From contig BDSI01000002.1 of NCBI GenBank assembly GCA_003117195.1, positions 651,621-715,620 on the forward strand: a stretch of 64,000 nucleotides of DNA, read 5' to 3'. Position numbers and translations under genes: made by a program. The notes under the pieces were generated by a model that saw only the letters and a list, made by a program, of their open reading frames with translations, was not told where the DNA came from and did not search any database. Shown here piece by piece: positions 24,463 to 36,034 of this stretch. The DNA comes from Eudorina sp. 2006-703-Eu-15 (taxonomy: Eukaryota; Chlorophyta; Chlorophyceae; Chlamydomonadales; Volvocaceae). Positions within the stretch are counted from its first letter, which is position 1. Each line of letters starts with the position of its first letter.

Positions 24463-27400
24463 CGGCGGCCGCTGCTGTGGAGGCGGACCGGAACTTGTCT
24501 GAGGAGACGGACTTCCTGATGCCTAAAGCACCCGGGAACAACCGTTTTCTGTCTCGTGCCGTCTCTAAGGAGCTGGACTGGTGGATCATGAGCTCTCAGG
24601 ACTATGGCGGTGGACAGTTGGGCGGCGGCGGCGCCAGCGGCAGCGGAGCCGACGGGAAGCGCCGCGGGTTGCGGCGCCGGCGGCACTGGCAGCGCAGCTC
24701 GGACAGCGGCGGCGCCGACGGCTCGCTCGGCGGTACCGACTGGTCCGCCGCCGCGGCGGCGGCGGCGGTGGCGCACCGCAACGCCGCCGGCGCAAGCTTC
24801 GGCAGGACCTCGTCGGGGCTCAGCACGACAGCGGCGGGGGCGGGGGCGGGGGCGGGGAAGCCGTGGCGTCGCTGCGCCTGGTGGTGCGGCCTCCAGCAGT
24901 GGCACTTCTCGGTGCATGACGTGTGGAGCCGCCTGGACGGGCAGCTGCCGCTGTTCCTGCCCTCGCGGTACCGGGACTGGTGGGTCACTTCTCGCGTCGT
25001 CGTCGCTTCGCCAGGGAGGGCGTTGCGGGCGCCAGGGGGGGCGTTGCGGGGCCCAGGGAGAGCCCTACTCTCATAACGCAGAGGTTCCACCGATGGTTTG
25101 CCATAACCCATAAGCAAACTCAGAACGAGCCCGGTCACCCGGGGGTCCGCACTCGGCGGCGACGGCCTCCCGGGGATCATCATCGCGTTGACGGAGTCAC
25201 GCCTCGTCTTGTTCCCACGAGGATCATGTGCTGCAGAACCTGTAGAGCACACCGAGACCGCGATCCCGAAGTCCTCTGGCTCGTCATCGCACGCGTACCG
25301 GCGCAGCCGACGTCCGCCCGTCCTGCGGCTCCGCTGCCGCGCGGCTGACCCCTGGGTCGATCATCCCTGATCCGCTCTCGTGGCCGCGTTTCCCTATGTC
25401 GTACACCACAACCTCACTGACCCATGCGCCGGCCGCCGCCGCCGTGTCCCCCCTTTGCGGATGCGGGTCCCTGCCCGCGGCGCACCTTGGGTGCAGCTGG
25501 GACGGTGTCCTGCTGGTCCTGCTGCTGTACACCGCCGCGGTGGTGCCCCTTCAGGCGGGCTTCCGGGGTGTGCAGAGTCGCGCCTTGGACTGCGTCGACT
25601 GGGGCATCCTGGGCATGTTTTGGGTCGACGTTTTCGTGCAGTTCAGGTGGGGCAGGCTCCGCAGCGCGCCAGCAGCGCACGCGTGTGTTACCGATGCCGC
25701 TTTGGGTGGCACGGACGCTGTGGTTAGCGGAGTTGCTTGATTCAGCAATGGGCGAGGCAGCGGGACCGCGAGGAAACCGGATTCCAGGATCGCGAAAAAA
25801 AACCGGATTCCAGCATCCCCCGGAACCCAGATCCGGATCTCGAAGCCAAGACGGAAAAGCCGTTCGCGGACGAACGCCCGCATGCCCATGCATGTGGATC
25901 GCTTTGTGCGGGTGCTGAGACAAGTCATTTCAGAACGCAACTGGGGCATGGTCCCCAGCCCCAATCCTAGCCGGCACCATGGGTGGCGGCGCACGAAGGA
26001 GCTGACGCGCGCAGCTTGGGGAACTGGTTGGTCTTCTAGGGGTGTTTGGTCTTCTCGGTGAGGGGTCACGGGCCCCCGGGGGGTCTACGCGGCAGTCGCC
26101 GTCCGCGTTCCGCTCGACGCCACCTCGCCGCCCGGTCTTGTCGCGTCTCTGCAGGTCCGCCTACATCAGCGAGACGGGCGAACTTGTACGGGATACGGCG
26201 CATATTGCAGAGCACTACTGCCGTACATGGTTTTCCTTGGACCTCACGTCGTCGATTCCCTGGACAGAGGTACTCCGAGTGAGTCCGGGGAATGCGCGCT
26301 GGGAGGGATTGCCGCGTGGCGGGGCGGCGCGGGGCGGGTTGGTTAGTGTCTGTTGGTCGTTGGTACGGCGAGTACCGTTGTCCGTGCCATCGCTGCCCCT
26401 GCATCGCGTCTAGCCGTGTCAGACACTGAGTTTGCGGTCTTCATCAGGCAATGGGGGCGTGTGGCCGATGTTGCGTCGCACCATGTGGTACCGTGCGGTA
26501 CGGCGGCATCATGCTGTGCTGAGTGCGCCGTCCTGGCTCATGCTGTGCTGAGTGCGCCGTACCTGCCCCCGCCAGGCGGCACTAGCGGATCGGAACTCCC
26601 ACATGGCGTCGCTGCTGACGCTGCTGCGCCTCCTACGGTTGCTGAAGCTCGTCCGGTGAGCTGTACGGCTGTACTGCGCAGCACGAGCCGCGTCCATGTG
26701 ATTGTGACTGAGTGGGCTACCGGTAATGTGCAGCATTACGGTGCCGCCGCGTGGTGCCGCCGCGCTCCGCGGCTTCGACGCCCAGAGTGCATCCAGCTTC
26801 TCGCTCCTTCAGCCTACCGTATATCCCAATCTTCTCGCGTGCGTTGTCCTCCCCCGTGTAGTACTGTAGCACGGTGGAGTATGCTACACCGACCACAGGC
26901 CTAGCTGGATAACCTTACTGGATATGGCGTGGATATAGGATATGCGGCAGGATATGGCATGCGTCTCGGACAGCGACAGCGCCGGTTCGTCGCCAGTCTC
27001 CTGGGGGCGCTCGCCTCTCGAAACCCTCATGGCGCGGGTCGTGAACTCGTGATCGTATCCGCCCCCTCGACGGTGCCGCAGGCTGCTCCAGTTCCTGGAT
27101 CGGTTCCGGTACGCCAACTACATGCGACTCGGACGGCTGTTCGCCCTCATGATGTTCGTGGCGCACTGGACCTGCTGCGCGTGGCACGGCCTCAGCGAAT
27201 GGCTCTCAGGTCTGGTAAGGGGTGGTTGGTTGATTGGTTTGGTGGGTTGGGTAAGTCAGTTTGGTGAGTTGGTTTGGTGGGTTGTTTTGGTTGGCTGCTT
27301 GCTAGTCAAGTGAGAGCTCAATTCTCGGAAACACTGGGACGTTGATGGCCGTCAGGTACCGTAAAACGAAACCGTCGGTTGCCATGCGTTGGGCTGATTG

Positions 27401-30400
27401 GGCAGCTATCGGAAGATCCGTCGAGGGTCTGAACACGGATCTCGAGACGGGGTGGACGATGGGCCATGGACTTGGCCGCCGCTGTCCCCGATGGCGGTTT
27501 CACGGTGGAACGGGGAACCCTCGCAGGTCCGTGCTTTGCGCGGAGCTGGTGGCCTCCATGTGTGATACTAATGCGTGCATGGGCTGTGCAGGGGATATGT
27601 CCAGAAGTAGGCTCAATGGGTGTGTGTGAGTCACACGCGGATGGGTGGTTTGCTGAAGGCGGCTGAGCAGTTCTGCTCCGTGGCGGAAAGGTTGTGCCCG
27701 TGACCTGCTCTGTAGGTCGATGACCTGTCCCGTATCTCTGCCGGTTTGTCTGTCTGTCTGTCTTTCGGTCTGTCTGTTTGTGTGCCTGGCCGCAGGTTGG
27801 CCCTGGCTGTTCGACACGCTGCGGGGCGGCCCGGACCCCGGAAGCGTCGCATCCGAGTACAGGTACGGCATTGATACGGCACTAGTACGGCACTTCCTTC
27901 CCAATCTCCTTACTTATTGTTATACCTTAATCGCATGCTCGTCACCTTCCAGCCAAACGCGCACTGCCCGCGGCATTGAGACGTCCGTGTATGTCCTCCC
28001 CCGTCCCCCCTTGTACGCTTTCCCCCCGACCGCGGGTCCGCAGCCTGGCCATCTACTCGTCCTTCGTGCTGGTGGTGGGCTCCGACAACCTGGATGCGCA
28101 GAACAATGTGGAGCGCGTGTTCTTCATCTGCATGCTCATTGTCGGGGCGGTCATATACGCGCTCATCGTGAGTGGTGGCGCAGCCTAGGGCCCAACTGGC
28201 GCAGGGGCCAACTGGCGCAGGGGCCAACTGGCGCAGGGGCCAACTGGCGCAGGGGACGGAAGTCCAACCCGCGTGGAGCATGGGGTCTGACGGAACCAAA
28301 CCCGACGGGACCACAGCCCTGACGCGACCGGATGGGTTGGGGGGCTGGATAACGTGTCGCTGCAGCTCATCCCTGCCTGCCAGAACCTACGGCGCCAATC
28401 CACGCCCCTGCCGCGCCTGACCGCGCCCCCCAGTCGCCCCGCGGTGGATGTGCGCCTGCGGCCTGCCCAGACCACCGCCCTACCTCCACCGCCCCGCCTC
28501 AGACAGGGCGTCCCTGGTGCCTATCCCAGCACACCCTTCCTGCTGTCATCTATCTTCCTGCCGACCTCTGCTCTCCTCTGATCGCCGCACAAATCCGAAA
28601 TCCCCCTGATAGCTATCGCCGTCCCTCACCGGTTCCGCCAGGTGAGCAACATGGCCGTCCTGGCCACCAACCTGAACGCGCTGTCCACCCGCTACAAGCT
28701 CAAGGCCTCGGTGGCGGCCGACGCGCTGCGGTACGTGGGCGCCCCCAAGCGCTTCAAGGACCGGGTGGTGGCGTACTACGACTTCCTGGCGCAGCACGAG
28801 CACCCGGGTGCGATGGCGTCGGGGCGGTGCGGGGCGGGGGCTCGGGTTGGTCCGGGTTAGGTTGGGTTAGGAGGGCGCAGGGCGGGGGGGGGCTGGGCGG
28901 GGCGGGTGCTTGGGTTGGGTCGGGTTGGGTCGGGTGCGCTTGTCGGGTCGGGTCGGGGCGGGTCGGGTGCGCGGGTCGGGTCGGGTGCGCGGGTCGGGTC
29001 GGGTCGGTGCAAGGGTTTGGCCCCTGCGTGGTTTAGTTTTATGGCCGAACACAGGCTTGCGTGTCTTTTCGTTCAAACCCCTCCCTTGATCGCTGGCCGC
29101 GCTGCACCTGCACATTTTGGTATTCTCTACGGCCACCGAACACGTCACACAACACCATCTTCCCCCGGCGAGTCGATCCCGTCCTGCCCAACTCGACACA
29201 CCCGGCGCCCCGACTGGACCTGGTTTCTCGAAACTGTACAACAACGCGGCCGCACAGGCCCCGAGGCCGACGCGTTCCTGTCGGAGCTGCCGCGGGGTCT
29301 GGTCGAGGACATCAAATGGTGCCTCTTCAGCGGCCCCTTCCACCACCTGCCGCTGTTCTCAGGCTGCGACGAGCCGTTCATGGCGGCCGTGCAGGTGGGG
29401 CGGGGCCGTGCCGGCAGGGAAGGAGGGAGAGTCGGAGAGAGCGAGTGGAGAGGGAGGGAGACGGTCAGTGGAGCATAGGACTGACCCTTTCTCAGGGCTT
29501 GAGGATTCAGGGACTAGGTACAGCACCGCAGCTGTGTGTGTTTATGCCAAATGAAAGCCAGCAAAGCCCACCCGCCTCCAAGTAATGCGGCGCAACCGCC
29601 CCTTCCCGACACGCGCCTTGCTTTTGTCCGTTTTTTCCGTTTGTTCAGTCATTCGATTCCGCGTCGTCATCCCTCGCTGCCCCGCAGGCCCGGCTGACTC
29701 TGGTGGCCTTCACGCCAGGGGAGGAGATCCACCGAGCGGGGGAACTCGGGCAGCACATGTACGTTGTACGACAGGTGAGCGGGACGCGAGAACGCGGAGC
29801 AGACGGCGCGGCCGCTGCCCCTAGCTGAGGTGGATCTCCGTACAGATCTCCGTACGGATGTCCTTACGGGTGTCCGTCGGGGCGCCCCATCACCAACACC
29901 ACTATATACGGTACCTGCAACTGCATCCGGTCTCCCTTGCCCAACCGGTCTCCGGCCCCCTTCCCGACGCGACCCTCAGGGCACGGTGCTGCTCCGTTCC
30001 GACCAGGGCGACCTGATCCGGGTGGTGGTGTCGGGGGAGTGCTTCAGCGAGCTGGCGCTGCTGCCCGATCTGGCAGCCCGGCGGCACGTTTGTACGGCAG
30101 TGTGCGGCGCCGCGACGGACCTGGTCGCGCTGGCGGGGCGGGACCTGGCGGCGGCGTGTCGAGAGCACCCGCACTCGGGGGCGCTGGTGCAGGTACGGCG
30201 CCGCCGCGCAGCGATGCCGCACCCTGGCACAGTGCCGCACGTGGCACAAGCTTTTGACGACGAGAATCGCCACGCGGCAAGCTTTGACGGAAGACGGAGA
30301 AATGTGAAACAGAACGGAAGGCTTTTTGTGCTGTCCGGATCGCGAGATGTTGATGCACTGCGTTCTGATAAGGGGGGCCCCCTTGCGACTGATGTACTGA

Positions 30401-31036
30401 TGTTCTTGTATCCGTGCCGTACAGGAGCGCCTGATGCAGCTGCTGGAGGATCGTATCCAAGGGACACAGTGGACTTGGTTTATCGAAAAGGTCCTGGTGC
30501 CGTACCAGTTGTACGGCGAGACGGAGACCGCTGGGCATCCCCGGGGCGCCGCCGGCAGCGACAGCGGCACTGGCTATGGCGGCGGCGGTGGAGGCGGCGG
30601 CGGCGGCGGCGGCAGCACTGCTGGCGCGCACGGCCACGGCCATCGCCGGCGCGGCGGCAACGGAGGCGGCGGCAGCAGCAGCAGTAGCACGAGCAGCACA
30701 GACGTACGTACGAACAGCCGTACATTGGTTTTCGTACGGAAGCTGCAGGAGAGCCGGCAGCGCGCGTCTTCGTCAATGGACAGATCTCGGGACCAGGAGG
30801 GACTCGTCAGCAGCTTCCAGGAGGGCTTCGGGGGCCTGTCCTACATTCAACCGACGGATGCTACTGCCACCAACACAGCTGCTGCTACTGCTGCTGCTAC
30901 TGCCGATGTAACTGCCCCGGCGACGCCGGCCAAATCGGCTGCTGCTGCAGCCGATAAGGCGCCGCCACAGACCAGTATGCAAGTAACGCCCGCTAGCCCG
31001 CCGCGGCCGCCGTCCACGCCACCCGCCGCCGCCGCC

Positions 31037-31087
<51 letters not shown>

Positions 31088-33194
31088 CCTCTGGCAGCAG
31101 CAGCAGGCCTCTCCACACCTCCTGCCGACGGCATCGTCACTACAGCCGCGGCCTCCCGAACGTTCGATGCGTGGGCCCTGCCCTGCGTCCCCGCGCCTGA
31201 TACAGCCGGAACCGGGGGTGATTACGGCGACGTACGTGTTTCGGGGTCCTCTTGGACGTCCCGCCGGCTGCACCCCTCGGCCTCCGCGCAAGACCGCCAC
31301 GGCACCCTCATTGCCGTACCCATGCCCATCACCGCTCCTGCGCCCATCGGCGCCGCGGTCGCGATCCCAGCAGCCCCCGACGGGGAGGTTCCGTGTGGCG
31401 GCGGCGGCGGCGGCGGCGGTGACGGCGGCGGTGACGGCGGCGGCGCGCGGCCTCCAGAGGGGCAGCGATCAACGACGCTGCTGCTGCCGGGTATGGCATC
31501 ACCCTATGTGGAGGACAAGCTGAGCTATGCTACGATCGCCGCTACGGCGGTGCCGCTGGCGGTGCCGCCGCCGATAAGCGTCATAAGCCGCCCGGGAAGT
31601 GTGGAGAGCGTGGCGAGCTCGCTACAGCTGCTACGGTTGGGGACCTCGACAAGTACGGCATCGGCCGAGCGCCGTACGTCCCTGGAAAAAGAAAAGCAGC
31701 AGCAGCAAGACTTGTTGGTGCAGGTGGAGCGATGCAGTGGTATTGGCGGCGACGGTGCCTTAGGAGACTGCGGCAGCGGCAGCGGCAGGCGTGGCGGCGG
31801 CGGCGGCGGCAGCGGGAGAGAGCTGTCGTCACTGACCGCCGCTGCGCCACAACACTCGCAGCAGCAGGAGCAGCAGCAGGAGCAGCAGCAGGAGCAACAG
31901 CACACGGACGCAGCGGAGGCGCCGCCAGGCCGGCGCCGGCTCGTCCGCGGCGGAGGCGCCGTCAGGGGCGTCGGCAGCAGCCGCCGCATGCTGCGGACGA
32001 TGAGCGACCTCATGGCGAACCTGTTCGATCGCCTCAGGGACAGCATGCGTGTACGAACGTCCGTCGACGAAGGATCGCCAGCGGCGGCGGCGGCGGCGGC
32101 CCCGGACAGGCCCCCGACGGAAGACTGCGCCGGGCCGCCTTCGCCTGCGCACCGCCTGGTTGGCCGCCGCCCGTCCGCTCAGATGGCGACGTCGTACCTT
32201 TTGTCCGTGACGCAGGATTTGCCGGCGGGTGACGACGGCGGCGGCGGCGGGGTTGCCGTCAGCGACGGTGACGTTTTGGGGGCATCAGCGGCGGACCGAG
32301 ACAGCCGCGGCTCGATGAGACATAAAGGCAGCCTGGGGGCCAGCCTGGAGAGCTTGGAGGCTGTACGGCCGTTTGGACCGTCGCCGCCGCCGCCGCCGCC
32401 GCGGTCGCTGCCATCGCACGCAGCCCCGGAGGCATCCTGGCCGTCGGTGAGTCTGATGACGACGGCGGCGGCGAAGGCGGGTGAATGCACGACGGCGAGA
32501 GTACGGCGGCTTCGGAGGTCGGACGGGTCGAATTTGCACGGACGCTGGCTGGCTGCCGTACAACATGTCGGGCAGCAGGCCGGCGGCTGCGGTGGCGATG
32601 GTGTCGACGCGGCGGCGGATGGCAGAGATCGCGCTAGTGGCAGTAGCACGGACAGCGCCCGCGTGGCGGTTGCGGCCGCAGCGACGGCCGCTGCCGCGTC
32701 AATAATCCTGCCCGACGACGACGGCGGGCGGCGCGGCGGCGTCGGCGGCGGCGGCGGCATCCCGTCGCTCGTACTGCACCGCTCCCGCGCACCCGCAAGG
32801 CAGGCCTCCACGCGGGCTATCGCCGCCAGTGGCGGCAGCGCCAGCGCCGCCGGCGCCAGTCCGGCGCGGCGGCACGTCACCGGTTGGCTCCCAGCTGACA
32901 TCACAGAGTACGGCACAATACCGCTGTCGCCCGCTCGGCCGCTGCCGCCGCCGCGCCCGCCCGCCCTCTCCGACCCACAGTTCTCCCCGCACCCAACTGT
33001 CGTACTGTCGCACGGCGGGCTGCCGCAGCAGCCCCACTCAACCGCCCCGGGGGGCACTGACCCACGGGTCCAACTGCAAGCTTCCTTGATGTTCCTCATC
33101 GGTGCCTTCGGAGTGGACCTCGCCACATTTCAAACCTCCCGGACGTCATCCTCTGGTTTCGGCGGCGGCGCCACCGCCGCCACCGCCGCCACCG

Positions 33195-33225
<31 letters not shown>

Positions 33226-36034
33226 TGCCGTGGCGACGGCGGACCTGCAGAGTCTACAGTGTCCGATCGCCGCCGCTGCCGGCGGATATAGCGGTGCCGG
33301 AGCTGCCAGTGTGCCGCAACCGAGCATTTCCGGGCCCACCAGCCGCGGCTTCGGAGGCGGCGGAGGCGCCGGCGCCGCCGGCGCCGCGATGACGGCGGAG
33401 GCGCTGCTGTCGCAGCCTTGCAGCCGGCGGCTGCTGTTGGCGCTGGCGGACGCAGTTGTACGGCGGGAGGGCGCGGCGGTGCCTGCGGTGCAGGAGATGC
33501 TGCAGCGGCACGGCACCCAAGTACGGGCGGCGACGGAGGGGCTCATGGGGAAGCTGCTGGGCGGCATGGCGGAGGGCGTTGAGGCCGCCGAGCTGTCGGT
33601 GGGTCCCCTGGGTTTCGGCGGGTCGCTTGGGTGGGTCGGAAGCTCGGGACTCCTGACTTGATTTCATGGGAGGGTCCCAGCGCACATCTCACTCCGCCCT
33701 GCGCATCCCGAACCGTGGCCGGGAACTGGAAGCAACGCGTTGCCCGGGAACTGTTGAGGGTTTACAGCCGTAGGGGGTGACAACAAAGGACAAGCCACAG
33801 AGCACCCACCCGGTCATATCATCCAGGATCCAGGATCCAGCGCGCGATGACCAAGTGGAAGGGGGCTGCCGAGCCCCTTGGCGTGCTCGGATCCCACCGT
33901 TCCTGGATCCAAACTTGGACCAGTCGAAATCCAATACGAATCCAATGAAAATCAAAGGCAGAATCAGTACAGATCCCGTAATGACCCCGTCCTGTCCAGG
34001 TCCTTACCGGTACACACCCGTTCACCTCCCTGTATAACACGGAACAAAACGGAACGGCACGGATCGCCCCACAGATGGTCAACTTGACTGACTCGCTTGT
34101 GGCCGCCAATCGACGCCTCGCGGCGATCGAACGGAGCGCGCTCGAAAGCTCCGACGGCGTCCTGGCGGGCGGCCTCCTTCGACACCTCTCCCGTGACGCG
34201 ACGCGCGGCTTCGACGGATCGGCCGCCAGCGACGACGACGACGACGATGACCTGTACGGCGATGACGACATCGGCGTCGGCGCCGCCGGCAGCCTGCTGC
34301 GCAGCGCCGGCAGCGCCGGCAGCGTCAGCGTCGGCGGCGCAGCCGCCGGCGGTGGTACGGAAGACCTGGACACGCTGACGGCCGCGCTGATGCGGCTGCG
34401 GATGCCGCTGCACCTCAGCTTGGAACGGGAGCGGGATCCGTTTGCGAAGTGCAGCAGCTCTGGGCTCCGAGACCAAGACGACCAAGAGCCCGTCCTTCGT
34501 TCCCACGCCAGCGCCGCAGCATCGGCCGGCGGCGGCGGCGTCGGCGGCAGCGGCGGGTTGCAAATGGTTCGCCGCACATCGAAACTCAGCTCTAGTTCGA
34601 CACGTCCTCTTGCGCGGGCCGTCACGACCGGCGGCGTGGTGGAATGCGGGCCGCCCGCGGACACCGCGGCGCTCGTCACTGGCGGCGCGAGCGACGGACT
34701 GGCGGCGGCGCCGGGTCGTGTACGGAAATGTACGAGTAACGTGGCGGAGATATCGCGCGATGGCGGCGGCGGCAGCAACGGTGGCAGTGGCTACAACACC
34801 GCGGCGTGGCGGCGATCCTTAGACATGAGCGGCGGCGCCGAGCGACTGCGCCAAGCGGCCGGCGGTGACGTCGCCGCCCCGGACGTGGCGGCGGTGACGG
34901 CGGCGGTGGCGGCGGCGGCGGCAGCGGCGGGTTCGCCTTCCAGGGACCGCCGCCGCTCGCACCGCATGTCGCTGGGAAGTGTGGAGTGCTCTGGTGGCGG
35001 CGGCGGCGCCGCGAACACCACCGCAGACGCGGGTGCTGGGCGGAACGTGGTCCACAGTCAGTTCAGCTTCCCCGCGAGCGCGGGCGCCATGTCCGGGCGA
35101 CCCGGCCAGGTCCCGGGCCAGGGCCGCCTCAGTCGGTCCCGACGGGCATCGATCGTCATGATGCATGCAGGTTGGTTGTTTGTTTGGTTGGTTGGTTGGT
35201 TGGTTGGTGGTTTGGTGCCGGAGATGAAAATGCAAGAGACAGAACAGTACAGGGATGGCGGGTGTTTCTGTGCGCAAACAGATTGGCATCACGGCCGTAC
35301 CATGAGGCCATGGGATGCCGTACCATTGAACCTGCCAAGCCGTGAACTGAATGTGTAGACCAAATCACATTCTCACGCCCGCCCTCTTGACGTGCCACGT
35401 CCCCGCTGTGACCGTATTCTAATCGTGGGCAGGTCTTCTGGCACCAGACGGCGCTGGGGCCGCCGCCGCCGCCGCCGCCGGCACCCCTTCATCGCCGCAG
35501 ACCGCGGGCCTGGGCACGGTACGGCGCCGCGCGTCGTACGTCGCCGTGCTGGACGACAAGGTGGTTGCCGACGGCGGTGGCGGTCTGTCGGTCGTTAGCC
35601 CCAGCGGCGGCGCCAGCCGCCACACGGCGTCGCACGGCGTGGCGCCTTCGGAGCGACCCGGCGCCCGACGGGCCACCACCGCCCGGTCTCCCAGTCACAC
35701 ACACAGCAGTCCCCAGAACCAGCTGAACGTGTCCCGCTCACGCACGAGCACGTCGGAGCTGTCGGGGCTACTGGGCGCGATGGCAGGGTCGCTGAGCATG
35801 GGCGGGCGCGCCGGCAGCGGCGGCGATGTTTCCGTGCACGGGCCCGTGAGTCGGGCGGGCAGCCGGCACGCGAGCCAGGCGGGCAGCCGCCGCGCGAGTA
35901 GGGCGGGCGACAGCCGGGCGGCCAGCAGGCGCGGCAGCCAGTCGTCGGTGGGCGTCGAGGAGGGCGCGGGGCAGGTGTCGGAGGGCGGCGAGGAGGGAGG
36001 GACCGACGAGGCCGCCCGACCACAGGGTCGGTAG
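22905..36034 (+). CDS. Giant CNG/HCN-superfamily cation channel
   Basis: Sixteen phase-consistent exons: 22905-22967, 23060-23278, 23613-24979, 25497-25646, 26155-26278, 26576-26655, 27082-27209, 27796-27862, 28044-28167, 28642-28807, 29258-29394, 29688-29774, 29980-30192, 30425-33598, 34075-35170, 35433-36034 (2,598 aa). After a ~550-aa Gln/Ala-rich N-terminus come S1 (CWDGVLLVLLLYTAAVVP), S2 (VDWGILGMFWVDVFVQFR), S3 (WFSLDLTSSIPW), S4 with basic residues every third position (LLRLLRLLKLVR), S5 (MRLGRLFALMMFVAHWTCCA), a pore and S6 (ERVFFICMLIVGAVIYALI). C-linker and cyclic-nucleotide-binding fold follow (~775-975). Residues ~976-2598 are low-complexity. The filter reads VVGSDN, not TVGYGD. 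In the binding cassette FGE is FSE and R-[ST]-A is altered, so ligand binding is uncertain. Known relatives conduct K+/Na+/Ca2+ across membranes. The exon-3 acceptor is the least certain boundary. Confidence 0.87.
23616..23644 (+). repeat. CAG trinucleotide tract (poly-Gln)
   Basis: About ten CAG/CAA codons encode a polyglutamine run at the start of channel exon 3. The acceptor AG itself lies within or beside the tract, so repeat-length change or acceptor slippage could alter the protein by whole glutamines. Confidence 0.9.
28192..28255. repeat. 16-bp tandem repeat x4
   Basis: Four exact copies of CCAACTGGCGCAGGGG with no spacer, in the channel intron between the S6 exon (ends 28167) and the C-linker exon. 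Confidence 0.97.
28850..29012. repeat. G-rich (GGGTC/GGGTTGGGT) low-complexity intron block
   Basis: Irregular repeats of GGGTC, GGGTT and GGTGCG dominate the left half of channel intron 28808-29257. The non-template strand has many runs of three or more G and could form G-quadruplexes in RNA or DNA. Confidence 0.85.
31031..31086 (+). repeat. GCA/CAG trinucleotide tract read as poly-Ala
   Basis: About 19 trinucleotides of AGC/GCA phase lie in the large channel exon 14 and are read as alanine in the coding frame. The same unit is read as glutamine in exon 3 (23616), showing one repeat type used in two frames. An irregular CAG/GAG run at about 31858-31900 encodes Gln/Glu. Confidence 0.92.

Noticed and set aside
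28192..28255. CRISPR-like array
   Set aside because: The copies are directly adjacent with no unique spacers and lie in a eukaryotic intron.
32179..33126. 315-codon minus-strand frame inside the channel's big exon
   Set aside because: It is a shadow of Ala/Gly-rich plus-strand coding sequence, without any motif of its own.
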